Positions 1-10,418 of a stretch of DNA of 10,556 bases are shown piece after piece. Source of the stretch: Schlegelella_A sp038318385. Its GTDB lineage: Bacteria > Pseudomonadota > Gammaproteobacteria > Burkholderiales > Burkholderiaceae_C. Every line of letters starts with the position of its first letter. Within the stretch, counting starts at the first letter, position 1. The stretch spans positions 1 through 10,556 of the forward strand of contig JBBQCD010000100.1 in NCBI GenBank assembly GCA_038318385.1, in the 5' to 3' direction. The translations under genes were made by a program, and so were the position numbers. Under the pieces are notes generated by a model. The model was not told the origin of the DNA. It saw only the letters and a program-made list of their open reading frames with translations, and made no database searches.

Positions 1-2961
<2,961 letters not shown>

Positions 2962-2983
2962 AGCCGGCGAAGCGTGAGATCGA

Positions 2984-3011
2984 GGGCGGCCTGAGGGCCG
3001 CCCTTTTTTTT
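2984..3011 (+). terminator. Intrinsic terminator after rpoC
   Basis: Perfect 8-bp G+C stem (GGGCGGCC, 2984-2991, with GGCCGCCC, 2996-3003), a TGAG loop (2992-2995), then eight T at 3004-3011. It begins 22 bases after the rpoC stop and is the strongest terminator in the window. On the minus strand the same hairpin is followed by TCGATCTC rather than a U-tract, so it should act mainly on rpoC transcripts. Confidence 0.93.
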
Positions 3012-3031
3012 GCGACCGGCGCGAGGACGGC

Positions 3032-3484
3032 TCAGGCGCCGCGCCAGTCGTGCACCGCGACGATCGCCAGGCCGCGGGCGGCGGCCCGACGCGCCAGCTT
3101 CAGGACAGCGCGGTCGCGGCTGAGCAGCGCCGATGCACCGCACTGGAGGGCCAGGTCGATGAACTTCTGATCGTCGGTGTCGGTGCAGCGCAGGCCGCGC
3201 TCCGAAGGCTGGTCCCAGGGGTCGACCTGCACGCACCAGCGCGTCCAGCCGGCGAAAACAGCGGCTGGATCGCCGGCGCGGGCCGAGGCGATTCCGCGCG
3301 CCAGGACATGCTCGAGTTCGGCGCGCATCGGCGGGCTGGCGAGCCACTGCGCTCGCCCTGTCGTGATGGCATCCCCGAGCCGTGCGCAGCGCGGATCGGC
3401 GAACAGCAGCCAGTCGAGGACGACATTGGTGTCGAGCACCAACCGCGGTGGCGACCCGGCTGAGACCCCCGGCCCGACTGTCAT
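3032..3484 (-). CDS. PIN-domain protein, putative ribonuclease / toxin-like (COG1569/TIGR00305 type)
   Basis: A 150-residue protein that is almost entirely one PIN domain, a Mg2+-dependent nuclease fold used by VapC-like toxins and other RNases. The acidic residues are in the expected order: D18 in RLVLDTNVVLDWLL, E56 and/or E58 in MRAELEHVL, D102/D104/D105 in CTDTDDQKFIDLA, and D124 in LLSRDRAVL. The pattern best fits the family named 'putative toxin-antitoxin system toxin component, PIN family', from memory. The ATG (3484-3482) overlaps the TGA of the cyclase gene (3483-3481) as ATGA, and no good Shine-Dalgarno sequence precedes it, so translation is probably coupled to the upstream gene. 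No antitoxin-like small gene lies next to it on either side. It converges on rpoC, with only 20 bases between its stop and the rpoC terminator T-tract. Nuclease activity and target are inferred, and a non-toxin RNase role is equally possible. Confidence 0.87.
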   Translation of the reverse strand: MTVGPGVSAGSPPRLVLDTNVVLDWLLFADPRCARLGDAITTGRAQWLASPPMRAELEHVLARGIASARAGDPAAVFAGWTRWCVQVDPWDQPSERGLRCTDTDDQKFIDLALQCGASALLSRDRAVLKLARRAAARGLAIVAVHDWRGA

Positions 3485-6400
3485 GTCGGAGCCGGCGCTG
3501 CCGACTCTGTCGGGAAGGCGCGGAGCGCTGCGTCCAGGGCTTCACAGGCGACGTTCATCTCGGCGGCCCGGGCGCGAGCGGCGAGCTCGACGAGCTCGGC
3601 GTGCAGCCCGGCGCTGCGTTCGCCGCGGCCGCAGCGCGCCAGCGCCCGCGCCCGGGCGATGAGCAATGTGCTCGTCGGCAGCGGTTCGGCGGCGGTGTAG
3701 CGCTCGAGTCGGTCGGCCCAGGAATCGACGCCGTCCCAGTCGAGCGAGTCGAGCGCCGTCTCGATCGCCATGTCGCGCAGGAAGATGTGGTTGTGGCTGA
3801 CGCAACCGACGAGTCCGGCTTCGCCCTGCGCCAGCGCGTGGGCGCGGGCCGCCGCGTCGGTCGCGAGCCGCGCTTCGATGCCGCGGAGCCAGGGTCCGAT
3901 GTGACCCATTCCCTGCGACTGGCTGAGGTCCAGCGCCCTCCGGACGGCCTCGCCCGCCGCGGCACGGTCACCGGCGCGCAGGTCGAGCACGGCACGACAG
4001 CCCCAGATCTGCGACTCGAAGCGCTTCGCCCCGAGCGCGCTGGCAAGCGTCAGGGCAGCGTCGAGTTGCACGCGAGCGGGTTCGGCATGGCCGCGCATCA
4101 TTCCGTCGACCCACCCCATCATCAGGCGAGCGAGCAGCTCGGAGCGCGGCTGCGACGCCTGTACGGCGAGCTCGGCGGCCGCGGTCGCTGCCTCCATCGC
4201 GCCCTGCAGGTCGAGAAGATGCAGTCGGGTCCAGCCGACCATCTGCAGGACCGCGACTTCCAGGTGGCCGAATCCATGCTCGCGCGCCAGGTCGACCGCG
4301 CGCTCGAACTGTTCGTGAGCCGAACCCATCCGTCCCTCGAGGTAATAGGCGTCGCCCAAGCCGCCGAGCGCGGTCGCCCGTGCCTCCAGCGAGCCGGCCT
4401 CGTCCGCGCATGCCAGAGCGAGCCGATGCTCGCGGACGCACTCGTCGGCACGGCCGAGCGGAAAAAGGAGATTGCCGCGCAGGTGGTGCAGGCGGGAGCA
4501 CTCCAGCGCCAGCCCGGCTTCGCGCGCCAACGGTTCAGCTTCGGCAAGAGCCGCGAGACCATCGTCAATGAGGTCGTTGATCCGCATGGCCGCCGCCAAT
4601 TCGATCAGGGCGCGGGCGCGATCTGCGCTGCTGTCTGCGCATGCGAGCGCGGCGCGGCAGGCTGCCATGGCGTCGGCGGCGCGTCCAAGCGCGACCAGCA
4701 AGCCGGCCCGCTCCATCAGCAGCGCGAATCGGTTAGGACGCTCGGCTGACAGGTCAAGACCTCGGTCGACCAGGGGCAGGGCGTTCCCATATCGCGACTG
4801 CGCCGCCAAGGCCCTGCTGGCCGAAAGGTAGGCGCGTGAGGCGCGGGCATCATCGGCGCGGTCGAAATGCTCTGCTGCCAGCACCGGATCGCGTTCGGCG
4901 AACCATTCTGCAGCGCGGACGTGCAGATGCCGGCGACGCGAATGCAGCAACGAGGCGTAGGCGCCGTCGCGGATCAGGGCGTGGCAGAAGCGGAAGTCCG
5001 TACCCTCCGCGCGAACCAGGAAGTTCTCGGCGAGCGTTCGGCAGTTGCAGGTCGCGTCGTCCAGCAGGTGGCGCAATACCTCCAGCGAGTAACGTTGGCC
5101 GAGGATGGACGCCGCCTGCAAGGCAACCTTGTCAGCCGGGGGCAGCCGGTCCATGCGCGAGTGGACCAGTGCTTGTATCGATCCGGGCAGGTCCGGCGAT
5201 TCCCCCTCGCCCACATCGAGCAGAAGCTGCGCCAGGAACAGGGGGTTACCGGCGGCGCGCTTGACGCAGGGCCCGACCGTCTCTGCCGGGGCGCGAGTCA
5301 GCGCGGCGGCAAGGCGCAACGCGTCGACATCGCCGAGCGGGGCAAGGTCCAGGATGAGCAGCGGCGCACCGTGCAAGGCGGTTCGCCAGTCTCCCGCGGT
5401 GGGATCGCCGGCGAAGCGTGTCGTCATCACCAGCAGCAGCGGTTCCCGGGAGGCAAGGGAGGCGAGCGCGGCAAGGCGCTCGAGCGTCCAGCTGTCGGCC
5501 CAATGGATGTCTTCGACAAGCAGGAGCAACCCAGCCTCTGTCGACGCCTGTCGAGCCAGCTCGAACAAGGCCTGGATCGAGCCCTTCTCCCGCCCTGAGA
5601 CGCTCATGGCGGCTGCCAGCGCACGCAGCGCGGGTGGCGGCGGCAGGTCGACGAGATCGTGCAGGAACAGCTGGCCCTCCGGTGTCAGGGACCGGCTTGC
5701 GGTGATGGCTTCCACGGCCATGCGCCGGGTCGGCTCATCGGCACGATCGGTGAGGTTGATGAGGCTCAGCGCCAGGCTGCGCACCGCGTCGCGCCCCGTC
5801 TGCGCGCCGAAATCGAGCACGGTCGAGGCATGGGTGCGAAAGCCCAGACGGCTCGCGGCAGCTCCGAACTCGGAAATCAGACGCGTTTTGCCGATCCCCG
5901 GATCGCCGCGGACGATGATGACGCGGCTGCGTCCGCGTTCGGCGCAGGCGTGTGCCATCGCGACGAAGTCGTGCAGTTCCTCGTCCCGCCCGCACAGCGC
6001 GACGGCGACGGGGGAACTGCGCTCCGCGCAGATCCGATATGCCACCAGCGGCCGCTCTTTGCCCTTGACAGCAACGGGTTCGCGGGCTTCGGACTCGAAG
6101 TGCGCGGATACTTGCCGCCACGTTTCTGCGCCGACCACGACCTCACCGGGCGCGGCCAGGCCCCGCAGCCGAGCCGCGGTGTTCACGGCGTCACCGGTGA
6201 GGGCGAAGTCGCCGGCGCGGGCGTCGCTGCGCCGCGCGACCACCAGCCCGGTGGCGATGCCGGTGTGCAGCGCCAGGCCGCAACCGCCCCAATCGGCCAC
6301 CAGCGCGTCGACCTTGCCATGCAGTTCCCGCGCCGCACGAATGGCGCGCAAGGGATCGTCGCCGTGGGCCAGCGGCAGGCCGAACAGGGCCATGACTTCA

Positions 6401-6744
6401 TCCCCGACGAACTGGTTCACGCTGCCGCCGTGGCCTTCGATCACGTCGATTGCCGCGAGCTTGATTCGGTTCATCAGGGCTTCGACTTCCTCCGGATCCC
6501 TGGACTCGGTGAGCGCGGTGTATCCGGCCAGGTCCGAGAACATCACCGTTGCGAGGCGCCGCTCGCCCGCGTCGGACGCCGAAGGTGCGGCCCCCCTCAG
6601 TGGCTGCCCACAAGTCGTGCAGAAACGTAATCCCTCGGCCACGGCCACTCCGCAGTGCGGGCATGTCAGGTCCAGGCTCGCGCCGCAGGCGCCGCAGAAC
6701 CGCGCGCCGGCGGGGTTATCGCCGTTGCATTGGCCACAATGCAT
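3481..6744 (-). CDS. Double zinc ribbon - class III nucleotide cyclase - STAND AAA ATPase - TPR protein
   Basis: A 1087-residue cytoplasmic multidomain signalling protein with no visible signal peptide or membrane segment. Domains in order: double zinc ribbon with CxxC pairs C3/C6, C17/C20, C28/C31, C42/C45; class III cyclase domain about 62-240, with metal-binding D71 (FSDLAGYT) and D115 (FVGDEVMALFG) and transition-state N188 and R192 (GDAVNTAARL); STAND/AAA_16 ATPase about 250-510, with Walker A GDPGIGKT at 280-287, Walker B plus hallmark LLLLVEDIHWAD at 406-417, TTR at 441-443 and AGNPLF at 498-503; a winged-helix-like stretch about 519-600; and a TPR-like tail about 640-1080 whose clearest units repeat every 40 residues (745-784, 785-824, 825-864). 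The purine-specifying Lys and Asp of classical adenylyl cyclases appear to be Q111 and A181, so the product nucleotide is uncertain. The start at 6744 is chosen because GGAGGG lies at 6760-6755 and the first zinc ribbon begins at residue 3; in-frame starts further upstream (6804, 6780, 6777) have no ribosome-binding site. First gene of a two-gene unit with the PIN gene. Architecture is certain; ligand and output are unknown. Confidence 0.93.
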   Translation of the reverse strand: MHCGQCNGDNPAGARFCGACGASLDLTCPHCGVAVAEGLRFCTTCGQPLRGAAPSASDAGERRLATVMFSDLAGYTALTESRDPEEVEALMNRIKLAAIDVIEGHGGSVNQFVGDEVMALFGLPLAHGDDPLRAIRAARELHGKVDALVADWGGCGLALHTGIATGLVVARRSDARAGDFALTGDAVNTAARLRGLAAPGEVVVGAETWRQVSAHFESEAREPVAVKGKERPLVAYRICAERSSPVAVALCGRDEELHDFVAMAHACAERGRSRVIIVRGDPGIGKTRLISEFGAAASRLGFRTHASTVLDFGAQTGRDAVRSLALSLINLTDRADEPTRRMAVEAITASRSLTPEGQLFLHDLVDLPPPPALRALAAAMSVSGREKGSIQALFELARQASTEAGLLLLVEDIHWADSWTLERLAALASLASREPLLLVMTTRFAGDPTAGDWRTALHGAPLLILDLAPLGDVDALRLAAALTRAPAETVGPCVKRAAGNPLFLAQLLLDVGEGESPDLPGSIQALVHSRMDRLPPADKVALQAASILGQRYSLEVLRHLLDDATCNCRTLAENFLVRAEGTDFRFCHALIRDGAYASLLHSRRRHLHVRAAEWFAERDPVLAAEHFDRADDARASRAYLSASRALAAQSRYGNALPLVDRGLDLSAERPNRFALLMERAGLLVALGRAADAMAACRAALACADSSADRARALIELAAAMRINDLIDDGLAALAEAEPLAREAGLALECSRLHHLRGNLLFPLGRADECVREHRLALACADEAGSLEARATALGGLGDAYYLEGRMGSAHEQFERAVDLAREHGFGHLEVAVLQMVGWTRLHLLDLQGAMEAATAAAELAVQASQPRSELLARLMMGWVDGMMRGHAEPARVQLDAALTLASALGAKRFESQIWGCRAVLDLRAGDRAAAGEAVRRALDLSQSQGMGHIGPWLRGIEARLATDAAARAHALAQGEAGLVGCVSHNHIFLRDMAIETALDSLDWDGVDSWADRLERYTAAEPLPTSTLLIARARALARCGRGERSAGLHAELVELAARARAAEMNVACEALDAALRAFPTESAAPAPT

Positions 6745-6754
6745 AGAGAAGACA

Positions 6755-6760
6755 CCCTCC
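6755..6760 (-). promoter_or_regulatory. Shine-Dalgarno sequence deciding the cyclase start
   Basis: GGAGGG on the minus strand, 10 bases before ATG 6744-6742. The spacing is slightly long, but this is the only good ribosome-binding site near the N-terminus, so it favours the 1087-residue form over longer ones. Confidence 0.65.
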
Positions 6761-6775
6761 GAATGAAGTCTGGGC

Positions 6776-6804
6776 ATCATCCGGGCCGTGCGCGGTGCCC
6801 GCAA
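6776..6804 (-). promoter_or_regulatory. Weak candidate promoter for the cyclase-PIN unit
   Basis: On the minus strand TTGCGG (6804-6799) and GATGAT (6781-6776) stand 17 bases apart, which would give a short leader of about 25 bases before the Shine-Dalgarno region. Each hexamer is a partial match to the sigma-70 consensus, so this is a guess based on spacing and position. No alternative was clearly better. Confidence 0.3.
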
Positions 6805-6882
6805 GAGGCAATTGCACGGTGCGGGACGGCGGAAGGGGCGTTGACCTTGCGCGTCGCTTCGTCGTGGGGGGGGCCGCGTCGC

Positions 6883-6911
6883 TTGCAGCTTTCGCTCGCT
6901 GCCAATACAAT
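6883..6911 (+). promoter_or_regulatory. Sigma-70 promoter of the str operon (rpsL)
   Basis: TTGCAG (6883-6888) and TACAAT (6906-6911) are separated by exactly 17 bases, close to the housekeeping consensus. Transcription would begin at about 6918, leaving a leader of about 150 bases before rpsL. Since rpoC ends in its own strong terminator and the genes between are on the other strand, the str operon needs its own promoter, and this fits. Upstream of the -35 there is no A+T-rich UP element; a G8 run ends nine bases before it. Confidence 0.72.
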
Positions 6912-7071
6912 GGAAGGCTTTTCGGCAGATTCTGCTGCGCTCTTTGTCGGGCGGCCGACGCGCGAGTCACCCCCTGACCTGCGCCCTTCGGCCACGGCCC
7001 GCTTCGATGCGCCCCGGTTTCCGTCGGGAGCCGCGCGCACCAACCGGCGCAACACACTGGAAAAACCGCAA

Positions 7072-7449
7072 ATGCCCACCATCAACCAGCTCGTGCGCCA
7101 TGGCCGCGAGACCGAGATCACGAAGTCCAAGTCGCCGGCGCTGCAGGGCGGCCCGCAGCGCCGAGGCGTCTGCACCCGCGTCTACACGACGACGCCGAAG
7201 AAGCCGAACTCGGCACTTCGCAAGGTCGCCAAGGTTCGCCTGACGAATGGCTTCGAAATCATCTCCTACATCGGCGGCGAAGGCCACAACCTGCAGGAGC
7301 ATAGCGTGGTGCTGGTCCGTGGCGGACGGGTGAAGGACCTGCCGGGTGTGCGTTACCACATCGTGCGGGGTTCGCTCGACCTTCAGGGCGTCAAGGACCG
7401 CAAGCAATCGCGCTCGAAGTACGGCGCGAAGCGCCCGAAGAAGGCCTGA
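7072..7449 (+). CDS. rpsL: 30S ribosomal protein S12
   Basis: S12 sits at the decoding centre of the 30S subunit and affects accuracy and streptomycin response. The gene encodes 125 residues, full length for the family. Visible hallmarks are RGVCTRVYTTTPKKPNSALR with K43 and K44, SYIGGEGHNLQEHSVVLVR, and GGRVKDLPGVRYH with K88 and D89. K43 and K88 are the streptomycin-sensitive residues (numbered with the initiator Met); D89 is the residue that RimO methylthiolates in E. coli. The ATG start gives the expected N-terminus MPTINQLVR. The ribosome-binding site is poor: the nearest purine run is TGGAAAAA, with GGA at 7059-7061, ten bases before the start. First gene of the str operon, followed by a 170-base spacer. 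Confidence 0.98.
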   Translation: MPTINQLVRHGRETEITKSKSPALQGGPQRRGVCTRVYTTTPKKPNSALRKVAKVRLTNGFEIISYIGGEGHNLQEHSVVLVRGGRVKDLPGVRYHIVRGSLDLQGVKDRKQSRSKYGAKRPKKA

Positions 7450-7469
7450 CCCGGGTCGAACCGAAATTC

Positions 7470-7496
7470 ACCGGGTGCGGCCCTGCCGGACCCGGT
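7470..7496 (+). promoter_or_regulatory. Hairpin 1 in the rpsL-rpsG spacer
   Basis: ACCGGGT (7470-7476) pairs perfectly with ACCCGGT (7490-7496). Inside, after a G-G mismatch, CGGC (7478-7481) pairs with GCCG (7485-7488) around a CCT triloop. No T-tract follows, so it is not an intrinsic terminator. It is one of two good stems in the spacer that could carry translational control or protect the mRNA. Confidence 0.55.
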
Positions 7497-7502
7497 ATGT
7501 CG

Positions 7503-7526
7503 CGATGGCGCCCCAGGGCGCCGTCG
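7503..7526 (+). promoter_or_regulatory. Hairpin 2 in the rpsL-rpsG spacer
   Basis: A 10-bp stem, 7503-7512 with 7517-7526, including one U-G pair, with a CCAG loop; the core is GGCGCC on both sides. No T-tract follows. Further on, GGTCCG (7559-7564) and CGGACC (7593-7598) form another longer-range pairing just before the rpsG ribosome-binding site. Confidence 0.55.
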
Positions 7527-7619
7527 AGTAAGTGGCAGGTACGGGTGACCCTTGTTCGGGTCCGAGTGACCTCCGCGGTGCGGGCCCTGGCCCGGACCAA
7601 CTGAAACCAAGGAAGTGAA

Positions 7620-8090
7620 ATGCCTCGTCGTCGCGAAGTCCCCAAACGGGACATCCTCCCCGATCCGAAATTCGGCTCGGTCGATCTCTCCAAGTTCATG
7701 AACGTGATCATGGAGTCCGGCAAGAAGGCCGTGGCCGAACGCATCATCTACGGTGCGCTCGAGCAGGTCGAGAAGAAGTCCGGCAAGGATCCGCTGGAGA
7801 TCTTCGTCGTCGCGCTGAACAACATCAAGCCGATGGTGGAAGTGAAGTCGCGCCGCGTCGGCGGTGCGAACTACCAGGTTCCGGTCGAAGTGCGCCCGGT
7901 GCGACGGGTCGCCCTGGCCATGCGCTGGCTGAAGGAATCGGCGCGCAAGCGTGGCGAGAAGTCGATGGCGCAGCGCTTGGCCAACGAGTTGCTCGAGGCG
8001 GTCGAAGGCCGTGGCGGCGCGATGAAGAAGCGCGACGAGGTGCACCGCATGGCTGAGGCCAACAAGGCGTTCTCGCACTTCCGCTTCTGA
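7620..8090 (+). CDS. rpsG: 30S ribosomal protein S7
   Basis: S7 is the primary assembly protein of the 30S head; it binds the 3' domain of 16S rRNA and contacts the E-site tRNA. The gene encodes 156 residues, normal for bacteria. Conserved landmarks are MPRRREVPKRDILPDPKFGS at the N-terminus, GKDPLEIFVVALNN (55-68), the basic beta-hairpin SRRVGGANYQVPVEVRPVRR (77-96), and the C-terminal block GRGGAMKKRDEVHRMAEANK followed by AFSHFRF. The start is supported by AAGGAAG at 7609-7615. In E. coli S7 is the autogenous translational repressor of the str operon, acting at the rpsL-rpsG spacer. The 170-base structured spacer here is compatible with that, but conservation of the target is not shown. 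Confidence 0.98.
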   Translation: MPRRREVPKRDILPDPKFGSVDLSKFMNVIMESGKKAVAERIIYGALEQVEKKSGKDPLEIFVVALNNIKPMVEVKSRRVGGANYQVPVEVRPVRRVALAMRWLKESARKRGEKSMAQRLANELLEAVEGRGGAMKKRDEVHRMAEANKAFSHFRF

Positions 8091-8094
8091 TTGC

Positions 8095-8110
8095 GCGGGC
8101 TTCGGCCCGC
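8095..8110 (+). promoter_or_regulatory. UUCG-tetraloop hairpin just after rpsG
   Basis: GCGGGC (8095-8100) and GCCCGC (8105-8110) close a C(UUCG)G loop, one of the most stable RNA tetraloops. It starts four bases after the rpsG stop. The following sequence AGCCCTTTCC has only three T in a row, so termination would be partial at best. A role in RNA stability or attenuation before fusA is possible. Confidence 0.6.
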
Positions 8111-8123
8111 AGCCCTTTCCCTC

Positions 8124-8154
8124 CGCTCGACGGGTTGACTGCAACTCGCGAGCG
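8124..8154 (+). promoter_or_regulatory. 12-bp hairpin upstream of fusA
   Basis: CGCTCG (8124-8129) pairs with CGAGCG (8149-8154). After a bulged A at 8130, CGGGTT (8131-8136) pairs with AACTCG (8143-8148), including one G-U pair, leaving the loop GACTGC. The hairpin ends 12 bases before the fusA Shine-Dalgarno sequence, a position where it could influence fusA initiation. Confidence 0.5.
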
Positions 8155-8165
8155 GCGTACCCATT

Positions 8166-8177
8166 TGGAGCATCTCC

Positions 8178-8178
<1 letters not shown>
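8166..8178 (+). promoter_or_regulatory. fusA ribosome-binding site inside a small self-complementary element
   Basis: The Shine-Dalgarno GGAG (8167-8170) lies seven bases before ATG 8178-8180. TGGAG (8166-8170) is complementary to CTCCA (8174-8178) across a CAT loop, so the site and the A of the start codon can pair with each other. The stem is only 5 bp and would open easily. Confidence 0.5.
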
Positions 8179-10286
<2,108 letters not shown>

Positions 10287-10338
10287 CCTTCAGCGGCGAG
10301 ACCCTTCAAGGAACGGTCTTCGTCGTCGCCTCGTGCGC

Positions 10339-10393
10339 TGCCAGTGGCGCGCGATCCAGGTGGACGGCGGAAACCTTAAACCCACCACTGGCA
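10339..10393 (+). promoter_or_regulatory. Inverted repeat in the fusA-tuf spacer
   Basis: TGCCAGTGG (10339-10347) and CCACTGGCA (10385-10393) are a perfect 9-bp inverted repeat separated by 37 bases. The right arm is followed by TCGTTCTTTAT, a loose T-rich run, then the tuf ribosome-binding site. It could be an attenuator, a processing site or a leader structure setting tuf expression relative to fusA. The wide loop makes a classical terminator unlikely. Confidence 0.45.
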
Positions 10394-10418
10394 TCGTTCT
10401 TTATCCGGAGTATCTGAA

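Larger units (their letters stand above)
6745..7071. other. Divergent intergenic region between the cyclase gene and rpsL
   Basis: This 327-base spacer has no gene that I can support. It holds the cyclase ribosome-binding site and a weak minus-strand promoter candidate near the left end, a palindrome GCAATTGC at 6808-6815, a run of eight G at 6866-6873, the rpsL promoter at 6883-6911, and an rpsL leader of roughly 150 bases. In the leader there is a short hairpin, GTCGG (6946-6950) with CCGAC (6955-6959) around a GCGG loop, and a palindrome GCAGATTCTGC at 6925-6935 close to the expected transcription start. Open frames crossing this region have no recognisable protein features. Confidence 0.6.

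Noticed and set aside
3382..4749. Long plus-strand open frame opposite the TPR part of the cyclase gene
   Set aside because: Arg/Ala/Gly-rich shadow with no motif. The opposite strand encodes a continuous protein with recognisable domains from 6744 to 3481.
3032..6744. Assigning the cyclase-PIN pair to CBASS or Pycsar
   Set aside because: CBASS uses cGAS/DncV-like nucleotidyltransferases, not class III cyclases. Pycsar pairs its cyclase with effectors that carry a cyclic-nucleotide-binding domain, and the PIN protein has no room for one. The resemblance is only general.
5105..6766. 553-codon plus-strand open frame opposite the cyclase and ATPase domains
   Set aside because: Ser/Arg/Ala-rich shadow of the real gene, without domain signal.
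6745..6804. N-terminal extension of the cyclase protein by 20 residues
   Set aside because: Candidate starts at 6804 (TTG), 6780 and 6777 have no Shine-Dalgarno sequence, while GGAGGG precedes ATG 6744 and the zinc ribbon starts there.
6841..6869. TTGACC at 6841-6846 as the -35 of the str promoter
   Set aside because: A good -35 match, but at 17 bases downstream there is only G-rich sequence and no acceptable -10. TTGCAG with TACAAT is better.
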